From the NCBI RefSeq assembly GCF_034190915.1, contig NW_026947496.1, positions 56,740,501 to 56,804,500 of the forward strand: DNA of 64,000 nucleotides, written 5' to 3'. This DNA comes from Cavia porcellus. Its lineage: Eukaryota > Chordata > Mammalia > Rodentia > Caviidae. The first letter of the stretch is position 1. The number at the start of each line of letters is the position of its first letter. The notes beneath the pieces were generated by a model, which was not told where the DNA came from, made no database searches, and saw nothing but the letters and a program-made list of their open reading frames with translations. A program made the translations under genes and the position numbers. Below, one piece after another: positions 1-10,800 of the stretch.

Positions 1-494
1 ATAGCGGAACAGGAAATAGATTCTAAGTACAGATCTGAGCTTTTGACACAGCCACACTGAGCACTTCAGACAGGATGAGGCTATATTTTTGCTTAACTGA
101 TCCCACACTCCTATCTGATTTCAGCTAGTCCACCATTAGATACGTCTTGTTTTGGTGTGTACCTTTTGTTTCTGTCATCTAAGGAGGGAATACTTTCTTT
201 ATACTTCCATATGAATTACTATGTCGTATAGTCTGCTATGACAACATCTCAGAGAATGACAGCAAAGGGTTCTTTAGTTCCGTGTGTTTTACCTGCATAA
301 TAAATGACATACTTGCCTTTTCCCTTGCTGCTATCTGTAAGATTAGCATGGTTTGTTTGCTTAAGGGCTTGTTTATCAGAGCCAGAACTATTTTTGGCAC
401 ATAGGAGGCCTAGGATAAACATTTGTTGGCTTAATTAGAGTGATAGTCACATTAATATTACTGGACACTACTGAGTTAAGTTTCACACACTACC
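1..494. other. AT-rich unique DNA, no gene seen
   Basis: No open frame, splice-bounded exon or recognisable repeat is visible. The composition is ordinary AT-rich mammalian intergenic or intronic sequence. Confidence 0.6.
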
Positions 495-655
495 AATGGT
501 GGACCAAATTCAATTGAATGCTGCTTTATGTAAATAAAGTTTTATTGGAACACTCTCTTTACATATTGTAGGTAACTATTTTCACATTACAGCGGCAGTG
601 CTGAGTATAGCCTGTGTACAGCCTGAATAGCCTAAAATATTTCAAATCTGACCTT
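495..655 (+). mobile_element. Old nonautonomous hAT-Charlie-type DNA transposon fossil
   Basis: The stretch carries the phrase 'aataaagttttattggaac' followed about 80 bases later by 'gcctaaaatatttca'. Both are hallmarks of a very common, short, transposase-less mammalian DNA element. A second copy in the same orientation lies near 46.4 kb with the same two landmarks at similar spacing. Terminal inverted repeats are too eroded to place the ends exactly, and I do not name the subfamily. Confidence 0.55.
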
Positions 656-670
656 TTTTTTAAAAAGCAG

Positions 671-842
671 TTAGCCTGTGTGGTTGTGCACTCCTCTGAT
701 CCCAGTGGTGGAGAGTTTTGGAAAAGAGAATCAACACAAGTTCCAAGCCAGCCTAGGCTACACAGTGAGCTCAAGGTCAGCCTGCATTATAAAGGCAAGA
801 CCCTATCTCCAAAAGAAACAAAACAATACAAAACAAAAACTA
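671..842 (+). mobile_element. B1-type SINE (7SL-derived), sense
   Basis: The order of landmarks matches a B1/Alu-like monomer: a degraded RNA polymerase III box A region ('ctgtgtggttgtgcactc'), 'ctgatcccagtggtgg', then 'ccaagccagcctaggctaca', and finally 'aagaccctatctccaaaa' with an A-rich tail ending near 842. It abuts the hAT fossil upstream. The 111-codon open frame through it is non-coding chance readthrough of the SINE. Confidence 0.8.
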
Positions 843-1019
843 TGTTGACCTCTGCTATATATCACAAACAGGGAAAAATAAAAGTCTGTGATGACCATGA
901 CCGTAGTTGTCTTTTTGTAATTAATCAAGATAATCTGTCAAAGAGGTGAATGGATGATGGGATATATTTGTGCTAAATTGTCTTCCAATGTAATCTTTAG
1001 CAAACCATGATAACGTCTG

Positions 1020-1545
1020 AGCACATTCTGCCTTCATCCCAGGAATACTTTTTGTCTGCCTACTAAGTGCCAGCCACCTTCACGGAGTCTTTGATGCCCT
1101 GCTGAACAAAAACAAAATGTTTGTGCCTTGAGACTGAAAAACAATAGAAACCAGATGCTAACCAGTGATCATACTAAATAAGGGAACAACGAGCACATTA
1201 ACAGTTAAATGCTACAGAGGAAGGAAAGGGGAGCAGAGTAAAGGGGCATGTTTGGGGACCATTTTCAGGAAGAAGGGGTGTGTATTTTTATGTGGCACAT
1301 AGAACATACATGAGAAGACAACTTTAAGCAAACTGGAAATAGGCCATTGACCATTCCTAGAATCACTCAGAAACTGGAAATGGACCATTAAACATTCCTG
1401 AAATCACTCATAAATAATAGGACAAATAGGAGAGCCAGTGCAAAGGTCCCAGGGCTTTCTGTTCTGAGAACAGTCAGCAGGCCCCCTGAGGTGCTGGGCA
1501 GCCACCCCAACAGTAAGGGGTTTTAATCAGAAACTTTAATTAGAC
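1020..1545 (+). repeat. Ancient interspersed repeat-like tract with a 41-bp tandem duplication
   Basis: Phrases such as 'agtgccagccacctt', 'ctacagaggaaggaaaggg' and 'gccagtgcaaaggtcccagg' resemble an old L2/L3-class mammalian repeat. The family assignment is weak. Within it, positions 1330-1370 and 1371-1410 are an imperfect direct duplication (unit begins 'aaactggaaat' and ends 'aatcactca'). No gene is visible. Confidence 0.35.
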
Positions 1546-1778
1546 AGGAAATATAATTCAATAGATTATGGAGACCCTTCCATGGGGCATTTTCCAAATG
1601 AGACACTGTAGAATATTTTCAAGTGGATTATATTTTATTGCTCCAAGTTAATTTGCTTTTCTCACATGTCTAGAGCCAGTCTTTCTATTTATGTGAAGTC
1701 TAAAAACTGAAGAAGTTTCTTTTTTGCTTAGGGGAAACTACCAGCGATTGAGTCCATTGGCTTCACACTAAGCTAGAT

Positions 1779-1940
1779 GCCCAGTTTTTTATTTTATTTT
1801 ATTTTACTTTTTTTTTTTTTTATTGAGACAGGGTCTCATCAAGCCACTAAGTTGCCCAGACTGAAGTTGACTGCCATTCTCCTGCCTCAGCCTCCCAGAG
1901 CACTGAGATTTCAGGTGTGTGGCATACCATGCACACCTTT
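1779..1940 (-). mobile_element. B1-type SINE, antisense
   Basis: Reading the plus strand, a T-rich tract (the reversed A tail) is followed by 'gagacagggtctcatcaag', 'gttgcccagactgaagttg' and 'cctcagcctcccagagcactg', the reverse of a 7SL-derived SINE. The box A end lies near 1937. It is diverged, and no clear target duplication can be seen. Confidence 0.85.
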
Positions 1941-2859
1941 TTGAAGAAAACTTCCCCCGTGTGACTTCCTAGGCCTCTGTTCCCTGAAAGGGTTGCTTTC
2001 CAAGCAGGAAACCTTCACAGAGACAACTACAATAGACTGCTGGAGAGTGAATCCTGGTTGTTTCAAATCACTGACTCTTTCTGAATCTCTTTCCTTATCA
2101 ACAAAATAGACAAAATAACCATGCCTGTCTCACAGGGTTTCGTGAATATTGGATGACAATGTAAGTTAGGGTTTAACACAATACCTGCAAGCATTTCTAT
2201 TCATGTTTCCTATTAATATTGCATGTTCTTTTTCTTCTGTGCTTGAACTCTTGCAGCAACAGGGAATATGTTTTCTCCTGTGGCAGCTCATTGCTCCTCT
2301 TGACATAGCTGGATGCTAGAATATTGAGCTCCAGTCCACTTCCCTACAATTTGCATTCAGTGGCCCTGGTTCTGTACCTTAAGGTCAAATACTTTTCATC
2401 CATCTCCTACTTGAAAGCTGTTCCGTGATTAAAGCTAATCACTACTCTGTCCCCCTCAAGTCTGTCTCTTCCTTCAGCCACACCTCATTTCACTCTATTT
2501 TCCCTTCCTTTGCCACACCAGTTTTCTCTTGTGACCTTGCTCCAATTTGTCTTACAACTATCTTCAATTACTTTTACACTTCTTCCCAACTTCTCTCGCT
2601 TTGCCTACTTTCCAATCTAATTAACTATATTTCTGTAGGTCTAAGTTTACAACCTGTGAATCCTATTCTGCATTGTTTAGCTTTAGTGTTTTTTGTTTGA
2701 TGATTTTGCTATAAATATCTCACCTCTGGATTGATCAGCATGAAGGGTGGGGCAGGAAGCAGGCTTTCTCTATCTTGATCTTTAGATACATTAGTTTTTT
2801 GGTGTGGTTTTCATTCATATTGAACTGAAGGTTATCGTATTGGCAATGATTTGCTTCAC
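1941..2859. other. Unique AT-rich DNA
   Basis: No supported gene. A 91-codon open frame at 2425-2700 is pyrimidine-rich low-complexity sequence with no domain, no splice context and no family resemblance, so I do not call it. Confidence 0.55.
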
Positions 2860-3470
2860 ACATGCTGAGGTCCAGCTTGACATAGTAGAGCAGGTAATAA
2901 CTAATATTAATAAATTGGCCTAAAAATAACTTGAGAGAATGTTGTAGACCTACATGGCTTGTGGTGAGGCCCCCGGATGGAGTAGGGACAGATTGATCTT
3001 TAAGCCAACAGCCAGAGTTGAGACCAATGTCATCTCAAAGCAAGATAACACAGCAGATGAGAACTTGTGCAGATTTTGTCTAGCTCTGTAATCCAGTTAA
3101 CACTCAAGTTACCAGTTAACCTTAATGCCTTGAGCCTGTCTGATTTCCCAAAAATGAATTGTTCTTCAATTTTGAGCCTTGGCTGCATCAACAGCTTACT
3201 CCCACTGCTTCCTGTAACCCACCAGCAGGTCCTTCAATCAAGCTGTGCACCTAATAAAAATCAAAGACATCATGCCTCATGGTCTTAGACTTTTGTTGGG
3301 CTTTGACCACATTGGTGGTGCTCCTTGTAGCTGAAACAGGTTTTGTCTGTTTTATTCTGTTGTGTACTTGTAAGCGGGAGACCAGTGGTCCTGGGCCTGG
3401 ACTCCAGTACACACGTTGCTACAGAATACAGCCACAGAATGACATGACTGAGATTGCCTTTGTGAAATAA
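2860..3470 (+). mobile_element. Possible degenerate retroviral LTR (ERV1-like)
   Basis: A block with the internal logic of an LTR: 'gatctttaagccaacagcc', an AATAAA-type signal in 'cacctaataaaaatcaaag' near 3250, and then a GT-rich stretch. Clear TG...CA ends and a target duplication are not visible, so this is an inference from layout. The short open frames at 3067 and 3279 fall inside it and are not genes. Confidence 0.35.
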
Positions 3471-4439
3471 ACTGGTCTTGTGGCACTAAAATAGGACTCT
3501 AAGTAGAGTCTTCCCTACTAAAATACATCAGCTTTGTTATATCATTCATCAATTCATCATGATCTTTTGCATTTAATACTATTTTAGATCAATTTGAAAA
3601 CTGCATTGACAGTGACATCGTTTCTAAGTCCTTATTCAAGTTATTGATTTAAAATATTGAACATCACAAGACTGAAGGGAAAGCCTGTGCTGTATCCCTA
3701 TGTAGCTCCCCAGACTGTAACAAAATCCCAATTGGTAAGATGATTCAACAAATTTTAACGAACACAGATCACATAAAATACACTGTATTTGCCTTTCTGA
3801 CCATCCGTGTGTTTTGAAAAATTTTATAAACTCATTTCTATTCTAGATACACACTCTGCCGTATTTCATAATTTATTAATCAAATATTGGCACAGTCTGA
3901 AACAAAAATGACATGTATGAGTCAGGCTTGCTGTTTACCCAAAAACCATTCAGAAAATTGAATGGTATCCATCCTGTTCATAGCCGTTCTATGTCTGCTC
4001 TGGAGTAGACAATAATACCTATCCAATATTCCATTTCTTCCCCTACATTACAGAGATCTTTTGCAGTTAGTGCATACCATAGACATAGTTATGTCAATAA
4101 AACATGAAGAAAGAGACATTCATCTTTATGGCTTAAACCATGAAGATCCCATGCACAATTCTGCATTCTCTGTCCATGCAGGTGGTGTAGATCTAAACAG
4201 CGGAGTCTCCACTGCTTGGGTCCACAGAGCTGTGTGGAACAGATACAGTATGGGTAGAGAATAACATTTTTTCTTGTGTTATCACAAAAACTGGGCAGGG
4301 TTGTTACTATGATGTAACCCAGCCTGGTCTAACTCATTTCTTTCTCCTGACTTGAAAGGAAAGTCCAGACTGTATGATACACTAGTAAGAGCTGGATTTT
4401 TTTTTTAACATTGCTCTTTCTCTTTCCATCCCTATTTCA
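3471..4439. other. Unique AT-rich DNA
   Basis: No repeat family or gene is recognised. The 67-codon frame at 4061-4264 has no recognisable feature. Confidence 0.5.
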
Positions 4440-4690
4440 TGCCACTTTGAACTCACTTTCTCATCCTTAGTCACAATGACTATCATTGTTCTATACTCTT
4501 CCTCTTCTTAAGATCTTTGCATATATTTGGCCCTGGAAATTCAAATTTCCTCTATCTCAAATACTTGTTTCCTCTCTCTGGATTCATTTTGTCCACTATG
4601 CATCATCTCCTTGGAAAACACTTCTTGATGCAGGCAAATCATGCTGGAACCCTCCCTAGTGGTTTTGTGGAATCCTGTTTTCATCTAATC
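4440..4690 (+). mobile_element. L2 LINE 3'-end fragment
   Basis: The run 'gatctttgcatatatttgg', 'cctctctctggattcattt', then 'accatctccttgg'-like and 'cacttcttgatgcagg' follows the order found in the 3' coding end of the ancient L2 retrotransposon. It is highly diverged. The 75-codon frame over it is a relic of or chance product in this L2. Confidence 0.5.
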
Positions 4691-5947
4691 ACTTTGTACC
4701 CTTTCAATGATAAAATATACAACATGCTTTATTTAATCAATTGACAATTTATATAAAGTATCACTCTAGGAATGTGTTTGTTCTCATACTGACCAGGCAG
4801 AGCATCTCTCAGGAACATGTCCTTGCAGTCAGTAGATTCTTATATTGAATAAATTTGATAAAATTGTCATTTTTAAATTTCATGTTGTATTATCTTACAA
4901 AAATTAATGAAAAAATGAGTTTTTGGTCACCCTACATTTAAATAATTAGACTATTAGTTGATTAAGAGCTATTTTCCTTTCTTAAATACGAACTTCTTGA
5001 AGTAAGATCATTAGTTAATTCATAACTGTAACCTCAGCCAGCAAAATGGCCTTAAAGTTTTTACCACTACTGGATATTCTCATGACATTACGAAAAAAAT
5101 CACCTAGATTTTACATTTATTTATGAATTCCACTAGTCCAGTTATCTGATTTCTTTTATCTCAAATGGCTAACCTATTTGACATTAATGAGGAAATATAA
5201 TTACCTTCTCCTTAGCTTATCTACATCTCTGCATGAAGTATCAGACAGAAGCAGGGAATGAGTTAAAAGGGCAAAGATGTTCAAACTAAGTATCCAACCA
5301 GGTCCTAAGTCTAAAAGTGTGAAAATCCTAGTAGCAGTTGGGTATTGAAGCTATAAGGCTTCTCAAACTGGAATGGTTTTCTAACTGCTGAGAGGACACA
5401 GTGATACTTAAAACTCTTAACTCATCACATTGACAGTTTCTGCCTTTTCTGTAGCTATGCACAAAATCTGTCACAGGTCAGCATCTATCCGTACCTGTGA
5501 AAAACAGCTCAAAATACTGCTCAGCTCAGTGCCTCGAACGAAGTCTCAGGAAGAACCTTGAACATTTGTTAATTCCACTTTTTAGAGTCAACAAAATCAC
5601 TTTTCTAAATCATTTGGCACAGCTGCCATTTGATTTCAAATGTCACATTCAAATCTAACTTAAGTATCTGTAGGATAAGAAATTTTCAAGGCTAAAAATA
5701 GTTTTGTATATGACATCTAATTTAGCTGGTGTCTACACTATTATGTGTGATGTCAGACATGCTTGCATTTTCATTGTCAAATACCAGAAGATACATTGAT
5801 TTAGACATTATAATTTTACATATATTTTTCTGTACCTGTGTACTATTTTAAGCATTTTTAAGAAGCCAAGAATATTCTAGGCATGAATACTTCCAAAATG
5901 AAAATAAATAAATAAATAAAAGCTAGTTTGTAGCTATACAGCATGTT
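4691..5947. other. Unique AT-rich DNA
   Basis: About 1.25 kb with no gene or repeat that I recognise. It ends in a short (AAAT)n run near 5905 just before a MaLR LTR. Confidence 0.5.
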
Positions 5948-6245
5948 ATAGTTTAGAGCTGAATATCCCCTAAAAGTCTCATGTGTGTTTGGAAGATGTT
6001 TAAAACAAGGGTATACTGCACCCATCAGTGGGTTTATCCATTTAGGCAGGTTACTGGGGCATGACATGGAGGTATACATTCTTGTTTTTGATCCCTGTTT
6101 TATTGCTCTTCTTCCTGACCATGGCATTTCTGGCTTGGAGCCAGTATTTCACAGACTGAATCCACTGAAACTGTGAATCAAAATAAACTACTTCTGTAAG
6201 TAGTGGGTATCAAGTATTTTGACCTAGCAACTGAAAATTGGCAAA
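5948..6245 (+). mobile_element. MaLR (ERVL) LTR, sense
   Basis: Landmarks in LTR order: 'ctgaatatcccctaaaagtctcatgtg' region, 'cttcctgaccatggc', 'cagactgaatccactgaaac', then 'tgaatcaaaataaactactt', which contains the polyadenylation signal, and 'gtgggtatcaagtattttg'. The same order recurs in at least ten other copies in this window. No internal MaLR sequence is attached, so it is a solo LTR. Confidence 0.7.
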
Positions 6246-6839
6246 CATAGATTGACACTAGAGAGATTGGATTTTTGTTGTGATTATCCATGACCATGTG
6301 GTTTAGTAGCCTTTGGAACTAGTTTACAGGAGGAGTTTGGAAATTTTGAAGATGTTAGGAAAAGGATTCCCAGAATTCGGTGAGCATTGCTTGATGTGTG
6401 ATAGTGATTAGTGTTCAGAAGACCAGGATGCTTATAAGAAAATGAAGATTGTTCAGGTCAGATGTGGGAGACAACTCCAGTGAGTCCCTTTGAATGCAAA
6501 ACAAATTCTGTGACTTTGATTATTTGGAGACTCATTTCATGATATGTAAAAAGTTGGCTAGGGTATTTCCTTTTCTCTTCAATTGGCTCTAAGTATTGCA
6601 AATAAGGCTAGCTGATGTGCTGGTATGCAATTTCTAAAGCCAACAGATAGTCCTATTTCCTCACAAGGTGTTCTCCATACAGAATATGTACAGGATATGA
6701 GCACTCGAGATGTTAGAGCCAATAGCTCTGGGAATGTCCAGTGGGTATGAGATAAAAAATGCTATGGCTCCCTAGGGCATAGGAGTTTACATATCAGAAA
6801 CCAAAGCAATAGCCTCTCAAGAGCAATTCCATTGCTACC
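6246..6839. other. Unique DNA
   Basis: No gene or repeat recognised. Confidence 0.5.
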
Positions 6840-7165
6840 TTGATTGGATTGTGTAAATTGATCTTTCTGCATATCTTTATCTCTGTAGTTTACAGAGATG
6901 CCATTCTTGCACCTGGCCAGCCAGCTCAAATTGCTCTCATAATTCCTGCCTCACTGTCACTCATCCCTGAGCCGGCCCCCTTCTTCACAAGATAATAAAT
7001 TCTGGGAGAAGCCTAGAATCAAAGCCTTTGTCTGCATGTGCTCAAGGGGGGACTGGATTTGGGACCCCTTGGCTGCCCTTAACTTGGAATATGTCTTGGT
7101 GTCTTTACTCTCGTGGTGGGTTGCATTGGTGCTGGTAGGTTAAAATTAACTTGCTGGGATTCTAA
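6840..7165 (+). mobile_element. Possible LTR of a rodent ERV
   Basis: Layout suggests U3-R-U5: a GC-richer block ('ctgagccggcccccttctt'), 'gataataaattctgggag' carrying AATAAA, then a GT-rich region with 'gtctttactctcgtggtgg' and 'tgctgggattct'. Neither ends nor duplication can be confirmed. Confidence 0.35.
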
Positions 7166-7588
7166 TAACGTCTCAATGAAATTACAAATATAACTTTTTG
7201 GATTGTGAAAAAAAACTAAAAAGAGCATTACAATACTTGGATGACTAAACTCGACATTTGGGATTACAATAGTCAGGTTCAGGAGATTTCAATTTTAAAC
7301 AAAGACTCCACTGACAGCTGGAGTAGAGGTCATTGTGTTATACCCTGGCTGAAAATTTCTGTTAATTTTTCCCATATCTCAAGATTTTATGGGAGAGTGA
7401 GATAAAGGGTGGTAGACTAATTAATCTGGTAGAGCATATTTCAAAGAAGCTGTTTTTAGGCTGTGGCATGAGTACTGTTGGCTACTTTCAACCAGACATA
7501 TAGTGAAAATCAAGAACAAGAAAGCATATGTGAAAGTTTGAAGTTTCATCAGAATGGAGGTGCTTACAAAGTTGGCTCAGGGTAGATG
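7166..7588. other. Unique DNA
   Basis: No gene or repeat recognised between the LTR-like block and the next MaLR LTR. Confidence 0.5.
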
Positions 7589-7975
7589 CTATGGTTTAGA
7601 TCTAAAATGTTCTCCAAAAATCTTATGTGCTTGAAAGATGGTTGAATTGTGTGGGTGCTATATCATCAGTGAATTCACTCATCAATAAGCTGAGCAATTA
7701 AATGTGCTGTTAGAGGTTAGGGGCCTGGTTGGAAGTAGCTCATGGGGGATATGAGCTGGAAAGATATTCTCATCCCTGAATCTTCCCTTCTCCACTTTCT
7801 GGCTTTCATTAGTTGAACACACTTCATTCCCTTTGCACCATGCTGTAATGAACATTTCTCCCTCTGAACCATCCCATCTTGGACATAACTCTAAGCCAAA
7901 TAAAGCGTTTTTCCTTTAACCTAAAGGTTGTGGATACTTTAGCCAGAAATAGAAAAGTGACTAAGAAGACACAGC
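7589..7975 (+). mobile_element. MaLR (ERVL) LTR, sense
   Basis: Begins 'tatggtttagatctaaaatg', with 'caaaaatcttatgtgcttg', 'tctggctttcattag', 'ccatcttggacataactc', the signal 'gccaaataaagcg', and ends 'gaaaagtgactaagaaga'. This copy keeps nearly the whole length (about 385 bp) and is one of the best-preserved of the family here. Confidence 0.75.
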
Positions 7976-10587
7976 ACCATAACCAAAATAGTTTAGAATA
8001 AAGTCTCTTATTGATGCTCTCAGTTTTGATATTCTTTATGTTTCAAAGATGTGGAGAAGGGACCAGGCTCTGAAGATGTGTGGGTAAGAGGAAATAGGAA
8101 GTCAAGCTTTGGGGATAGGGTTCCTTTTCTTCTCCAGTGTGGTTCCTCATCTAATTTTATTGGTGGCAAGGGCTTCTACTGATATGCATTTCACTCATTT
8201 ATTTTTCAGTATTTATCAAGTACTTACATAAGTATAGTATTTGTTTGTTACAAAAGCAAGTTACAGTAATTAAGATTCTAGTGGTAGCTAAGATTCTAAG
8301 ACTAATCCCTACCGATCTTAGTCATTTCATATAGCATCCTGGATAACTGGTGAGCTATCATTCCAGCAGCTGAATTCTGTTGTAACCTGGATAAGTTTGG
8401 AAGCAGATTGTCCCTCAGAGCTTCTGGATAAAAATACAATCTAAACAATACCTTGATTTTGTCTAATGAGATCATGTCTAGAAATCCTTATTTAGCCCAT
8501 CAGGACTGATGACTGATACTCCTGTGAGATCTTAAATGGGAGATGTTTCATGAAAGCTGTTAAGCTGTAATTTCTAATGCAGCAATAGTAAAGTAATATA
8601 GAAGTGAAATAAAATTAGAAATGTACTGGATTTTAGAAGTTTATTCATAAATCGGGAAAACAGGTTTTGCATTCCTGTATATACCTCTCTCCTCTGAAAA
8701 AAACTACATTTTTATATTTTTTATGTTTTAAGGTCTCAAATCAATATTAACATTGCATTCAGATTGTGAATATTTAATGTTTTGATCATGTGCCATTCAT
8801 GGTGTTTGATCCTGAGAATCAAAACAAATTCAGTATCTACCCTCTGCAGGACTCTAATGTGAGAACTAGAAACTTATAGGACAGTTGTACCCCCATTCTG
8901 AGAGGAACCATCTTGGGATAGAATTTTAAAAGGAGTATTAGATCAACATATCTTACACTAGTTTTGGACGATTTCATCAAAGAACTGTGCTTAAAATTTT
9001 GTATTATTCAAGAAAAAAAAGGGTTTCAGAATTTAACTGTATTCTTTGAAACTGTGAGGCTGCTAATGCAAAAACAAAAATTCCTTTCCATATTACCTCT
9101 GTTGAGTATTATCGAAATCACTTCATTTGATTCCTTAGCAAAATTTCAGCAGTTGAGGAATTTGACAAATAACTGTTGATGAAAAAATTAAAATGCATTT
9201 CCTGCTTTTCCTCTTAAATAGATTTGCATTGGATTTGAGAAAATAGACTTTGGCAAAAGGAGGAAGTGATCGTGTTTCCAAAAGTGTAATGATAGAGAGG
9301 TGATAATGAGAATCACAAAGCAATTCAACATTATGACCCGTCCTGATCATTTTTAGGATAGTTAGGAGACAGAGTGGAGTGTGTGTCTAAGTATAAATAG
9401 AGATACAACTCAAATTCTCATTTGACACTTTGTACTTTGCAAGACAGTGAAGCAATTACATTTGTTCTCTAATTTTCCCTATTTTAAATGCAATTTCATA
9501 TTTCTTTTTCTTGTGAATTCTAAATTGCCCTTCAATTTTATGAGACTTTCAAAAACATAGTACAAGGTCAAACTGTGAAAAGATATTAATATACAAAGTT
9601 CATATTTGTGTAAAGTACAACTATACATGTATATATATCTCCATATATGTCTCTTCATTTACATTGATTGAGTTAGGCTAATGCTAATTTTGAGTTGAAA
9701 AAAGTGGAATTTTGACAGGTGACATCTTTCCAGGTTTTTTATATCTAAGATCCTAGAAAAATGACTATTAGTCTTTGGTCTGCAATATTTAAAGTTGTAC
9801 TTTGTTCATTGGTTAATGACTAATAGCTCTCACATAATAAAAAGCAGTGCCATTAATGCAAAAATTGATATTAAAAGGGCAGAAGTAAGAAATCCCATAA
9901 AATATAATTGCAACAATAAAATAAATGAAAGCACATCTACTGAGACACAAAAGATAAGATGAAAGGAGCTACTTGGAAAAGTTTATTATGTGAAGGCTTT
10001 ATGATAAATACAACAGGGGAAACTTTATGGAAAATCTTGGAGATCTTTAGTTGCACTCCAAAGAGTGTAGGGAACTTAAAGGACCAAGCTACTTGTACAT
10101 TACTTAGCTGCTCTATATACAAAATTTGAGTTACATGGAATGATGGACTGACTGAAAGCATACAAATGACTTACCTAACACACATGAAGCAAAGTAGCTA
10201 CCTCAATTTGTAACCCATTTGAAATTACCATTAAAATTTCTCTCCAAATGGACTTCTTGATTGCATTTACTATTTTTCCCGGTTAAAAATTTACATGGTA
10301 AGTTTCTTAATGAGAACACAATTAAACTAGGTATTTTACTAGCACAGGTGAACTCATTCAAGGGCTGTAGCTGTTGCAGGCACCTAGCAGACAAACAGAG
10401 ATCCATGGAAATGAGACATGAGATAGACTAGTATTGGAAGGAGCTAAACATTTCACACATGGTTATACTAAATGTACAAAACCCTTCAATGGTATAAAAG
10501 GCACACAGAAGAGCAACTTGCAGCTCAAAAGAATCTGAATGTCATCCAAAGAGGGGATCAAAGAACAGGAGAAGCAGTAGCAGCTTT
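7976..10587. other. 2.6 kb of unique AT-rich DNA
   Basis: No gene, RNA gene or clear repeat. Short open frames on both strands (60-78 codons) lack start context, domains and codon bias. Confidence 0.5.
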
Positions 10588-10800
10588 ATTTTGCTAGGCA
10601 TTGTTCTAAGTGTATCAGGAAAAAAAATTAAGTCTTTAGTTTCCAAACAAATCTATGTTGAAGAATCACTTATCCTTGTTTCTCCTGCAGACATTGACAG
10701 AGAAAGTTTAAATTTCCCAGTCATATCCAAGAATTGGTGCCACTGGATTAGAACCCAAGAGTCTGAGTCCATATTTCATGCTCTCATCTACTGCCTCTCT
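10588..10800 (+). mobile_element. MIR SINE fossil
   Basis: Contains 'gctaggcattgttctaagtg' early and 'gattagaacccaagagtctg' late, the start and end phrases of the ancient tRNA-derived MIR, followed by 'tcatctactgcctct'. The middle is eroded. The 78-codon frame over it is incidental. Confidence 0.6.

Noticed and set aside
2425..2700. 91-codon hydrophobic frame
   Set aside because: Pyrimidine-rich low-complexity text gives Ser/Leu/Phe runs. No signal for coding.
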